Assembly (NCBI GenBank): GCA_036346405.1
Contig: CM070566.1
Coordinates: 49,603,268-49,667,267 of the forward strand
Direction: 5' to 3'
Length of the DNA: 64,000 bases
Origin: Phyllostachys edulis
Lineage: Eukaryota > Streptophyta > Magnoliopsida > Poales > Poaceae
This document shows, in pieces, positions 11,741 through 22,128 of the stretch. The first letter of the stretch is position 1. Every line of letters begins with the position of its first letter. The notes under the pieces were generated by a model. That model was not told where the DNA came from, ran no database searches, and saw only the letters and a list, made by a program, of their open reading frames with translations. The translations under genes and the position numbers were made by a program.

Positions 11741-12538
11741 ATGGAGATGGCCAACCAGTGGGAGCCGCAGTACCGCACGAGTGCCTTCGAGGAGGGCACG
11801 TTGCAACATACTCTTTGGGTGATGTTGTAGAACATTGAGTGGCCTCACACTCCGTAGTACATAGTCTACAGCGCACAGGCGAGTGCAGCCTCCACTAAGT
11901 ACCTCACTCAGGTGCTCATCCCAGGGAGGAACTTTGGCGACCCAGCTTTCCGTTGCTACGAGAGAGGATCTACTGTCCAGATGTCCCTGCTTGATGCGGC
12001 TTATGTCGCTATCATTCGACTACGACACGAGCTGCCAGCTCTATAGGAGTCATTCTTTCATTTCTCTACTCGAGCTGCGGACCAGGAGGAGCCCACCTAC
12101 CAGGTGGAGGGGAGACAGTTCCTTACCCGTCACCTGCACCTCGTAGGCCTGGTGAGGTCACTTGACGGGTATCTCCGTCGGGTGTCTCGCGAGCTTCTAG
12201 AGGCCCGTCAGAGGATCTGCACACTAGAGGACAGCATTGCTCCTATGGTGGCCCAGGGTTTCTTCTCCCGAGAGCTGTTATACGGAGAGGATGCAGTTAT
12301 GGCACCCGCCGAGGAGCTACCTCAGCCCATCGTTCGCCTATAGCCCCATACCTAACGTCCTCGTATGTCGGTGACCGGACATCACCGGCGGGTGATGGCT
12401 ATCTATGCAGGTGCAGTGGACCCTTCACAGCTGTTGCAGTGCTTCCACCATCGTCTCACTGGACGTGAGGACACCGAGCACCAGAGTACCCCATCCTCCA
12501 CTGCCCCTGAGTCTTCAGGAGCTGCCCAGCGTGACTAG
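11741..12538 (+). pseudogene. Pre-gag ORF of element A
   Basis: From ATG 11741 one frame stays open for 266 codons to TAG at 12536, apart from several internal stops (mostly TAG, for example near 11828, 11855, 12044 and 12341). Composition and codon pattern are protein-like, unlike the flanking AT-rich leader. The C-terminal half has a charged, heptad-like stretch (RRVSRELLEARQRICTLED) suggesting a short coiled coil. It lies between the primer site and gag and is therefore separate from the gag-pol frame. Element B has an ORF of similar size in the same place (284 codons). I do not recognise a domain and its function is unknown. Confidence 0.55.
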
Positions 12539-12908
12539 ATGGACTAGACGACTGCTGTCAGCCTAGAGCTCACTTGTATGTCTTTAAGTGAGCGCTTTTG
12601 GGCATTTTGTAGAAGTAGACTGAGGTGGGACCTCGCTGTAAATTTTGTTGTAATATGCTAATTGTAATGTTCTATTTGCTCTCTTTTGTATTTTGGAACA
12701 ACAGGCATGTGTGCCATGTAATGCTTGACTGGTATGTTAAAAATTCATTTGTGGTACCCCTAAGTCTTAAAAATATGCATGCTATCAGTTCATATTAAGT
12801 TACCATAGTTTGGGATGAAGATGCTTACTGACCCACTTAACTTTTGCTTTTTCCCTCGTATCCTACAAACATCTGTTTACTCTACCTGTTGTTTGATCAG
12901 GATGCCAG
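12539..12908 (+). other. Leader between pre-gag ORF and gag of element A
   Basis: AT-rich untranslated sequence. It ends with AGGATGCCAG, where ATG at 12902 could be the gag start. The Copia solo LTR inserted after GCCAG (12904-12908). Confidence 0.5.
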
Positions 12909-14516
12909 TGTTGGGATACGGGTAGGCTACGATAGCTACAAACAAAAATTTCTACCACGCAAACTAGGAAGCCAAGCAAGTAGATGATCACAGATCGTTA
13001 CGACTAGACGCGCAGAGCAGCGAAAGAAGGGTTGGAGCAGCCTGGTCCAACGTAGAGCGCGTCGATGTAGTGGTCGTAGTCGATCATCCAACGTCGAGCA
13101 CGTCGATGTAGTGGTTGTAGTCAATCGTCCAACGTCCTCGTAAGTCGATCGTCTCCTCCAGCAGCCTCTATAGTTCCTTGTGAAGATCGTGGATCGTCCT
13201 TAAGCATAACAGTCGCAGTAGCGCCTCTACGGTATCCACACGTCCAGGGAAGGAATAACCGTACGCCGGTGTACTAGCACCAAGTCGCACGGTGGAGCTC
13301 TCAGGAAGATGGCGGTTAGGGTTTCGGTAGAGCAACTCATGTCAATTCATCTGTTATCTTCTCCCCCAAACATCCTCATGCATCTCCTTACATAGTGCTC
13401 ATGATGGATCCTATCCGAATGCGTTTGATGAATCGTATCCGTACTGGTTTGTTCCAACCCATTAAGTGTGTGACTCTGTAGGTTCATGCGTAATCGGTTG
13501 TGACTCGGAAACCTTTTCCGACCACGAGTCGTAGTGGTTCCTAGTAGAACATAGCGATTCCCGAATATACACAAATTATTTCGGACGAACCTTAATGCAA
13601 TATGATCTATGACCAGGTCCTCATCACTTACGACCAGGTCCTATTGCTATATGACCAGTTTGTAACTCCTTACGACCAGGTTTCGACCACCTTATGATTA
13701 TGTTCGACCAGTCTACGACCAGCTCGTATCTCCATACGACCATCCAGAATCGCTCGAACTAAGCTTACCTACTGTGTATACTCCTTTTGCCTCACGATAT
13801 CTGGTTGAACTCCAGGTGAGATGTTGTGTCATCCATGGACTGTTCAATACTTTCTCGATCGAGTGTCGGATAGCTTTATGTGGTTGAACACTTTGACTAC
13901 TAGTGGCATGGCAATGCACTTTCTTTATCCAATCACAATGAGGGGCCCAGAGACATCTCGCCTGTTATGTTAGGAGGGGAAAATCCCATATCCGACCAGT
14001 CACATTCCTCTACATGTTTCATAGCATACCCGAAAGCTACCTTTATAATTACCTAGTTACGAGCAGCGTTTGGCAACCCCTAAGAGTGTTATTGCATATG
14101 TAGGAAACCATGCTGATCTCAGGTCTAAGGATTATACATTATCATTGCTTGAGACCAACTAACGACACATAGAATCATAACAATCTCAATAGTGTCTTAA
14201 GGTGGGTCTTATCCAATATCATGTTCTCTAACATGTATCCATATTATTGGTTTGATATCTCCATATCCATGACCCATGAAACATAGTCATCAACCAATAC
14301 ATATGCTAGTCTATTCATATGTGTCCTCATATTTTTTCGACCAGGGATCGTATAAGAATAATTATCGCAGAAATATAGAGTTTCACAATCAAGTCACATA
14401 CTTGCTAATCAATATTAACAATATTATTCTAGGAACAAGATAACATATTATCCAATGTCATGAACATAATGAAATATAATAATCTCTATGATTGCCTCTA
14501 GGGCATATTTCCAACA
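12909..14516 (-). mobile_element. Copia solo LTR, Angela/BARE-like
   Basis: This 1608-bp stretch reads TGTTGGGATACGG... to ...GGGCATATTTCCAACA. On the - strand it starts TGTTGGAAATATGCCC, which I recognise as the Angela/BARE type of grass Copia LTR. Flanks are GCCAG (12904-12908) and GCTAG (14517-14521), a 5-bp duplication with one C/T change. The gag of element A resumes right after it. There is no internal region, so it is a solo LTR. It contains a 21-bp-period GACCAG array. Confidence 0.85.
13611..13680. repeat. 21-bp-period GACCAG array in the Copia LTR
   Basis: GACCAG recurs at 13611, 13632, 13653 and 13674, exactly 21 bp apart. Two copies lie in the context TTACGACCAGG. Further TACGACCA copies follow to about 13745 without the strict period. 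The same TTACGACCAG phrase dominates the unrelated LTRs of element D. Confidence 0.7.
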
Positions 14517-15834
14517 GCTAGTAACACGCTCAGTGTGCCAGCTGATGGCAGCAGGAACCCCCTTTGGATCCCAACTCCCAGAGAACGAGACTCATGTGCC
14601 TTCACTACCTAATCCTCAACATCCGTCTGCAACAACAGAACAGGCAGACCCACCTCAGTCCGCCGCTACTACAGACACTGAAGTTCTACCGCCGCCACCC
14701 ACCATGGCTCAAGTGCTAGCCATGATTGATCAAGGACGGTAGACTAACACTCTATTACTCTAGCAGTTAGTTCAAAACACTGTAGCTCTTAGCACTATCA
14801 CCGGAGGAAATGGAGCCGCAGTCAACTAGCCCTCATCCAGAATAGGCGAGTTCATGCGAACTCAGCCACCTACTTTCTCATAAGTCGCCGATCCCCTCGA
14901 CGCTGATGATTGGTTTCGTACAGTGGAGAGCAAGCTGGTCATAGCCCAGCGCATCGATGAAGAGAAAGTGTTGTACGGATCCTACCAGTTTCAAGGTGCA
15001 GCAGCTGCTTGGTGGGAGAACCATCAGACTATGCTTCCAGAAGGCCAGACTCTTAATTGGGCCGCTTTCAAAGAAGCATTCCGTAATGCCCACATTCCTT
15101 CATGTATCATGGGTATCAAGAGGCGAGAGTTCTATGAACTCCGGCAAGGGAATCATACCATGATGGAGTTCTTACATCGTTTCAGCTATCTTGCTCGCTA
15201 TGCAACATCTGAGATACCCACTGAGGAGAGGAAGACTGCACTTTTTCTGGGAGCATCTGAGATACCCACTAAGGAGAGGAAGATCGCTCTTTTTCGAGAG
15301 CGACTTAATGACGAGATGAAGTGGTCACTTGCTGCTCATGATGTCTCCAACTTTCAGGAATTGATCAACAAAGCTATTCGAGTTGAAGATAGCACTCGAG
15401 CTGTAGTTGAGAGCCGCAAGCGCAAATGGCTTGCATAGAAATCAGCCAGCGGCAGTCAGCCAAGACCTCGAGCCTGGTAGCCATCAAATGCTCGCCCTCC
15501 TGTACCATCATCTCAGAGGTCTCAAGAACCATCTCCCTGTCCACAACAAGTAGTGTTTCAACAATATAACTGCCAAAGTCAGTAGTCTGGTACTCAAAAT
15601 CCGGCAGCCAACATCATGTGCTTCAACTGCAATGAGCGCGGACATTATGCCAACAAGTGTCCAAAGAAGAATACTTCAGTGCCTCAACCTCAGCCATTTG
15701 GTGTCCAGCAGCACCCCAGGGCTCTGCTCAAGGCTCATGCGGACAACAAGCACCCAAGCCGACACAAGGCAACGGACGAGGCCGTCTCAATCACACTACA
15801 GCTAAGATGGCCGATGCATCGCCCGATGTGGTAA
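14517..15834 (+). pseudogene. gag of element A (Ty3/gypsy)
   Basis: The encoded peptide has a P/T-rich N-terminus, then a retrotransposon gag core. The core has DPLDADDWFRTVESKL, GAAAAWWENH and a FKEAFRNAHIP-type segment at 14890-15090, and FYELRQGNHTMMEFLHRF at about 15130. A CCHC zinc knuckle, CFNCNERGHYANKC, is encoded at 15619-15660. In-frame stops, all TAG, interrupt it at several points (for example 14740, 14761, 15436, 15478, 15583). A 48-bp segment is duplicated in frame. The capsid-like protein would normally package element RNA. This copy cannot make it intact. Confidence 0.85.
15206..15301 (+). repeat. In-frame 48-bp tandem duplication in gag
   Basis: CATCTGAGATACCCACT begins at 15206 and again at 15254, a 48-bp (16-codon) unit. 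Both copies encode SEIPT/KERK-like peptide followed by ALF. The two copies differ at several bases, so the duplication is not recent. Confidence 0.8.
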
Positions 15835-16254
15835 CAGGTATGATTGTCGTACACTCGGTACCTATCTTAGCATTATTTGATTTCGGAGCAACTCATTCCT
15901 TTGTGTCTAAAAAGTTTGCTCTACAACAAGAATTAGAAATTGTGTCTTTAAGAAGCACTATGGAAATTCACTCACCTGGATTCATCATGAGAACAAAATT
16001 CAGATGCCTAGGTGTTCCAATTGAAACCAATGGGGTAGGATTCAAAGCCAACCTTATCATGATAGATACACCTGGGATAGATATAATCCTTGGGATGGAT
16101 TGGTTATCCAAGCATCAAGGGGTTATCGATTGCGCTAGATGAGCAGTTTCTCCAGTCAATTTCGACGGAGAGCGCATCGACTTTGTCCCCACATATGGCA
16201 CTCTATCGCAGCAGCCCAAGCTTAATTCTATAACAATCCCAGAGCTTAGTCAAG
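15810..16254 (+). pseudogene. Retropepsin-like protease of element A
   Basis: The aspartic protease active-site region reads ALFDFGATHSFVS. The family usually has LFDSGATHSF, so Ser next to the catalytic Asp is replaced by Phe. Downstream IILGMDWLSKH matches the conserved second half of gypsy proteases. A TGA at 16140 ends this frame, and weaker similarity continues to the CACTA insertion at 16258. The protease would process the gag-pol polyprotein. Confidence 0.8.
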
Positions 16255-16299
16255 TACCACTACTACAAAACAGGGTATAGAAGATGCCTCATCACAGAT

Positions 16300-16665
16300 A
16301 GTTAATTTGGAACCGTTTGTGTTATTATTATCACAGATGGTTCCAAAGAAACCGTCTGTGATACGTACCTATCACAAACGGTTTATCACTAGAATCCTCT
16401 GTTATAAGTCACACATGATTCTTATTACGAACCGTGTGTGATATGCTAGACTATCATAGATGGTTTATCACTAGAACCGTCTATGATAAGTCACACATGG
16501 TTCTTATTACGAACCGTGTGTAATATAACTAGATTATCATAGACGGTTCCAGTTATAAACCGTTTGTGATATGGAACGTATCACAGATGGTTCTATTATG
16601 GAACCGTCTGTGATAAGTAATCACAGACGGTTCTGTAATAGAACCATCTGGGATATGCCTTTATA
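16300..16665. repeat. 5' subterminal repeats of C1
   Basis: Repeated, alternately oriented TATCACAGACGGTTC / GAACCGTCTGTGATA-like words at roughly 30-60 bp spacing. In CACTA elements such arrays bind the TnpA-type protein and are required for transposition. Confidence 0.85.
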
Positions 16666-16822
16666 AGAACCACTACGGCTCGCCTGTTCTTCTCCCCAGT
16701 GCACTTAGCCCTTAAGCTCTTGCGCGCTCGTTTCGCCTCCTATAGGGCTCGCCCATTCACAGACACTTAGCTCCGCCACCGCTGCCCCTGACATCAACGA
16801 CGCTGCGCCGCCTCGACACGCG

Positions 16823-17000
16823 GCCTCCTCCCCGTGTCGGCGTCCTCCCTCTGCACCAGCCTCCTCCCCGTGTCGGCGTCCTCCCTCTGCACCGGCCTCC
16901 TCCTCGTGTCGGCGTCCTCCCTCTGCACCGGCCTCCTCCCCACGCCGTCCTCCTCCCCGTGTCGGCCTCCTCCCCGTGTCGGCCTCCTCCCCGCGGCCCC
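16823..17000. repeat. 36-bp tandem repeat in the C1 5' region
   Basis: GCCTCCTCC starts at 16823, 16859, 16895 and 16931, a 36-bp period, followed by shorter 18-bp CGTGTCGGCCTCCTCCCC units. It lies just downstream of the subterminal repeats, in what is probably the transcribed leader. Long open frames on either strand here are artefacts of the repeat. Confidence 0.8.
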
Positions 17001-17826
17001 CTCCCCTGCAACAGTCTCCTCCCCCGTGCCTCCCTCCTCCCCGCGTCGGCCTCCTCCCCTGCACCAGTCTCCTCCTTGCACCGTGAGTTTTTGTGCAGCA
17101 TCCTCTCTGTGAGTATTCCTATATTACGTTTGTGCATCACTTTGGCTATATACTTATGTGCTGGATTGGCTTCAAATTCTATATTAGATTGTGCACTGAG
17201 AGATAGCAAAGTGGTTATGTGGGCTCGGTTGATCAGCTCTGAAATACATTTGATAATTGGAAACAATCTTGAGCTAAAACTATTTCTTTCTATTGTCAGA
17301 TTATCCTTGTATGAGCTAGTTGATCTTTGTGAGATACTTATATAGTTATCCTCAATCTGTGGATAAGGCTTATTGCTAAAATGATATTGTGATTATCTTG
17401 ATATCATTGCTCTATTCTGTTTTTCATAACAGATTGCCTTCTGTTGTCTCGGTGGATATATTGACTCTGATAGTCTTTGATAATCTGTGAACTGAAAGTT
17501 TATTTTGCTACCGTGAGATAAATTTGACATTCAACAGGAAAGTTTTAGGTTCAGCTCAAGATCTATTTGATAATTGTTAAATTTGATTAGTGAAGATATA
17601 TTGACTGATGTACTGAGATTGCAAAGGTTAAATCCTTTGCATCTAGCATACTGAGAGCACTCTTTAACATCAATACTCTGAGCTTTTTGTATGACATGGA
17701 GATACTTCATATGTATATGTTGATTTGGTCATTTAAATGCTTGCAACAATCCTATGTTGATTTGGTCATTTAAATGCTTATATTGTTTTGTCAAAGTCAA
17801 TTAGTGAAGAGTATAGACTGGTTGAG

Positions 17827-19370
17827 ATGGCAGAGGCGCCGTCTTCATCGCCGCCACCGATGCCGCCTAATGCGTCTGGATTTCCATCGACGAAAATGAT
17901 ACGTAAGCGAGATGGTAGAGGAAAATCGAAATTGCCTGTGGGCCGACTGATCATCACGGAGGTCAGTGACGTTGGGATCCCTCTGAGTCCCCAGAGATCA
18001 GCAGCGAGATTTCGGACCATCTGCGGGATACTTGCAAGGAAACGGGTCCCCATCACCACACCAAGCTGGAAGTCTCTAACGAAAGAACAGAGAGGCGCGC
18101 TGTGGACAGAACTTTCAAGCAAGTTCACTATCCTAGAAGCAGACATGGCACGCATGGAATGGCAGCCATTGCTCTCATTGGATAACGTGTGGAGGACCTT
18201 CAATAGCATTCTTGTCACGAAGTACGTGAACACGAGTGAGACACCCTTCACGAAGTATGGATTCTTGACGCGGGAAACATGGGACGCCTTTGTGGCTATG
18301 AAGACGATGGCTGAATTTAAGGAGCAGAGTGCGGCGCACAAAGCTCTCCAGACACGAAACACTCACCCCCACAGACTCGGCACCGCTGGGTACGTGGCTA
18401 AATCCATGCAATGGGCGGTGGAGGAGGAGAACGCAACCGAGCCATTTCCTGAGATCACAGACCCGCTTTCCCTAAGCTGGTTAAAAGTGAGGGCAAAAGT
18501 CTCGTCTTCGGGTAGCATCTCTTTCACAAACCCAACAGACCAGGAAGTGTCCCAACGTGTGGTAAATATGTGGAACTACCTAGTTGTTAATAAGTCCATA
18601 ACTTCATAGTGTCTATAATAACATGATGACCTCTTGCAGCATGAATTGACTGCCCAAACTTCCCAAGGCTCCTTCCAAGCAGACAGGGAGAAGGATATAC
18701 TATCTACGGCCCTAGGAAACAAGGAACACCCGGGTCACACGTGAGGCCTTGGGGTTACCGTACCTTGGAGTTATGGATTCCGAGGCAACTACGACACGTA
18801 TAGGAATAGGAAGAGATCCAAGGCCGAGCACGAGGACCGGTTGGTACAGATTCTTACTTCAAAATTTGAAGGACAGATAACACAATTGCAGGATCAACTG
18901 AATCAACTCCTTAACCAGTCGCAAGCCGCCCCCGTTATTTTGGGAGCCAGTAGCATCGCATCCATGCATAATTCTGAACATGATGACGTCCAGTTACCTA
19001 TTGACGACATCAAGGTAATGTACATCTCTAGAATACTCCAAAGATAGACCTATAGGACACCTTAGCTAATTGTGTATCGTTTTGTAGGAGCCGATGCCTT
19101 GCAAGCTCCAAGTGAGGATGGTTGGGTCTATTTCTATTGAGGCTGGGCAGGGGCTGGCGTATCCATGCCAGGAAGGGACAGTGCAACACGGTGCCCAGCT
19201 GCTGCAGGGTTACGCCAGGGTCTAGGTGGACATGGTACATGACAATTTCATGGCCGTCCTGTTGGAGATTCGCCCGAACGAAGACATCAGAACACTAGGG
19301 GATGCCATGCACACTTTTATCCAGTGGCCCGAGAAGGACATCGCCCTAGACCTAGCAATGCCACGATCTT
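17827..19370 (+). pseudogene. CACTA TnpA-like protein (plant Ptta/En/Spm family)
   Basis: ATG 17827 opens a frame to 18609. It has a P-rich N-terminus, then segments such as WKSLTKEQRGALW, LFTNPTD-like SISFTNPTDQEVS and ETWDAFV. This layout is that of plant CACTA TnpA-like (Transposase_24-type) proteins. Coding probably splices at GTAAATATG (18561) to TTGCAG (18640). It continues through a DILSTALGNKEHPG motif, a Gln-rich coiled coil (18840-18930) and a further exon from 19090. In-frame stops occur (after the PEHPG-like motif and near 19223). The protein would bind the subterminal repeats. Exon borders are inferred from GT/AG sites. Confidence 0.7.
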
Positions 19371-19371
19371 G

Positions 19372-20943
19372 ACATGACCATTCCTCTCCAACGGGACCCT
19401 CGATGACTCCACCTCATCATCCTTCGCCCTAGAAGGCCACCTCATTGGTTCCCGTAGAGAAGACACCGAAGGAACAAAAAAAGCGTACCGTCGTATCGGT
19501 TCCCGTGCCACTGTATCAGTTCCCGTAGAGAAGACGCTGAAGGAACAAGAAAAGCATGCCACCGTATCGGTTCTCAAGTCATCTCATAGGAAGACGCTGC
19601 CAATCGTTAAGGCCAAATCGAAATCGATGAACATTAAGACGCCTCCCAACTCCGGGAAGTACTCCATCGGAAAACCATTGTGCTCCAACGCAGAATTACT
19701 CTGCAACGGACTAGCTTGTCAGGCTTTGCATGCCTGGTACATGCGGAAGAACAAAGAGAAGGGGTGTGATACTGGAATCACCGTCAGGTACAAGAATGAG
19801 CATTTCTTCAATGGGCCGGGCCACTTCATCGTGGGCTTCAATGACTTGTACGACCTATTCAACCTCGTTGCCCTCGACGCCTCGCTTCTACGATGTTGGA
19901 CACTATAAGTGTGTGTACAATCAAGTTTTGCATTCACGTAATATCGATAAATATCACAACTCATTGCTTATGTACAGATACATGATGAAAAAAGCCCGGG
20001 AATGTTCCGAACCGGTGGGTTTCCTCGACCCACACGTGGTCTCTATGCAAAAAGCAGACACATCCTTCATTGAGAACTACATAACGGCGGGATTGTTTCG
20101 TCAAGACAACAAGGACTACATAGTGGTGCCCTACAACTAGGGGTAAGTGCTTCACTACTTGCTATATGAATTTCATTTATACTTTATACGCAGCACGAAC
20201 TTAGGTTTAATGACTATAGCGACATACATGAGTAGGAACCACTAGATCCTTTTAGTTATTATACCAAAGAGGAACAATGTAATATACCTCGATTCCCTAA
20301 TCAGCAATGAGCACGACTTCAGCGTTCTGACAGGAATACTCAACAGGTATGCTCATTTCCTCCATACATAACTCTATTGTAGTCTTCCTTCATTTGAAAT
20401 GGCCAAGGATAACTTTTTGGAATCGTGTAGGTCGTTCAAAGCTTATGTTTGCGACAGAGGACTATATAAGGGGGGATCGAACGACACATTGACACACAGG
20501 ACACGATTCTCGGTACGCGCTACAACACAATAATGCTATATCATATTTCGTAATAATGCGTCTCGAACTGACTATACCTATATATGTAATTCTATTTTTG
20601 TAGTGCCGCCAGCAAAAAACTGATGAGCTATGTGCATTCTACGTTTGCCATCATATGTGGCAAATCATTAATGCTAAGACGAAGGATCCCCAGGTTTGTC
20701 AATCTTGAAATAATTATTTCTGAATTATAAATTTAAATATATATGCTTACCACTTTACTCTTGCTAGCGATAGGGCTTGATGATAGAATCAGATGCACTC
20801 GTTGCGAGCAAGATCGTGGACGTTCGAGGGACGCTCTACGACTTCATCAAGACAGATATCATTAACCCCAACGGAGACTTTCACTCCGTCGTCGACGCAG
20901 AGTTTCACCCCATCGTTACCTCTGAACCACGTGCAAACAAATG
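19372..20943 (+). pseudogene. Ulp1-like (C48) cysteine protease domain in CACTA C1
   Basis: Several exons can be followed. 19627-19860 is Lys-rich, then a frame shift leads to 19905-20140. Short exons follow at about 20225-20346, 20433-20513, 20603-20690 and 20770-20943, each bounded by GT/AG. NH followed by a stop, ILLVIIPKRNNVIYLDS, and then DELCAFYVCHHMWQII resemble the His, Asp and Cys regions of Ulp1-type SUMO proteases often carried by plant CACTA elements. The Trp after the putative catalytic His is a stop codon. It probably formed one gene with the TnpA-like part. Confidence 0.6.
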
Positions 20944-21129
20944 ATTCAATTGTAATCCAACTGTAACTATAGTGAGAATACTTGAACAAATTCTTTTGTA
21001 ATTTATTTTGAGTAATGGTCACTTTGAGTTGTCAACAATTTATTATATGTGATGTATCTGTTTTCTGCATGCTTGTTTTCAGAGGGCATGGCTAGCAATA
21101 CCAAAAATAAAAAAAGTGGTTAGCGTAAT

Positions 21130-21372
21130 GAACTATCACAGACGGTTTTTTGTTAAAACCGCTCGTGAAGGTACGATCACGCATGCTTTTAATGGAAACC
21201 GCTCGTGATACGCATTTTCACGATGGTTTTAACAAAAACCGTCTATGTTATTCGTATCACAGACGGTTTTTGAACCGTCTGTGATAACCGCCTGTTATCA
21301 CAGACAGACAAATACAGACGGTTCGAAAATCGTCTGTGATGACAGTTCCGAACCGTCTGTGATGAGGCTTCC
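21130..21372. repeat. 3' subterminal repeats of C1
   Basis: Alternating ATCACAGACGGTTTTT and AACCGTCTGTGATAA words. Some units are changed to AACCGCTCGTGA. They mirror the 5' array. Confidence 0.8.
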
Positions 21373-21385
21373 TGTAGTATTTTAC

Positions 21386-22128
21386 CCGTGGTATGCGAAT
21401 ATCCTGATGTGTTTCCGGATGAACTGCCAGGAATGCCACCCGATCGGGACATGGAATTTGTGATCGACTTATACCCGAGACAGCACCTGTATCCAAGCGT
21501 CCTTATCGTATGGATTCTGATGAGTTAGCCGAATTGAAGAAACAACACAAGGAATAGCTGGACAAGGGATTTATTTGCCCCAGCTCATCTCCATGGGGAT
21601 GTCCTGCTTTGTTCGTAACAAAAAAAAGTTTGGTAGTTTACGCATGTGTGTTGACTACTGCCCTCTGAACGAAGTCACTACCAAGAATAAATATCCTCTT
21701 TCAAGGATTGATGACTTGTTCAATCAAATGAATTGTGCCTGTATTTTCTCTAAGATAGACCTGCGAACTGGATATTTTCAACTCAAGGTCAAGCCTAAAG
21801 ATATTCCGAAGACTGCCTTCACTACCCGTTACGGTTTGTATGAATATGCCGTAATGTCGTTCGAACTTACCAATGCTCCTGCGAATTTCATGAATCTCAT
21901 GAACAAGGTCTTTATGGAGTATTTGGATCGGTTCATAGTGGTTTCCATTGACGATATTCTCTTCTACTCCAAAACTATAGAAGAGCATGGGCAGCATTTG
22001 CGTTTAGTGCTCGACAAGTTGCGTGAGCATCAACTGTATGCCAAGTTCAGCAAATGGGAATTCTGGCTTAAAGAAGTCGGATTCCTAGGCCACATCCTAT
22101 CCAAAGGAAGTGTGGCAGTAAACCCAAC
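21386..22128 (+). pseudogene. Reverse transcriptase of element A, N-terminal part
   Basis: EYPDVFPDELPGMPPDR starts at 21392, the conserved entry to gypsy RT. After a frame disruption at about 21480-21600 the frame gives LRMCVDYCPLNEV, SKIDLRTGYFQL and the catalytic VSIDDILFYSK, then GFLGHILSKG. The two Asp of the active site are present, preceded by S where Y/F is usual. Element D inserted after AACCCAAC (22128), and the frame continues at 35186. Confidence 0.88.

Larger units (their letters stand above)
16258..21382 (+). mobile_element. CACTA (En/Spm) transposon C1
   Basis: The left end is CACTACTACAAAACAGGG. The right end is CCTGTAGTATTT, where the expected final GTG has become TTT. TAC duplications lie at 16255-16257 and 21383-21385. 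Both ends carry arrays of TCACAGACGGTT-type inverted subterminal repeats. It is 5125 bp long and inserted between protease and RT of element A, whose frame resumes at 21386. It carries remnants of a TnpA-like gene and a Ulp1-like protease domain in + orientation. No TnpD-type transposase is visible, so it is probably non-autonomous. Confidence 0.92.

Noticed and set aside
16705..17266. Gly/Arg/Glu-rich - strand frames at the start of C1
   Set aside because: They are translations of the 36-bp tandem repeat and have no counterpart elsewhere.
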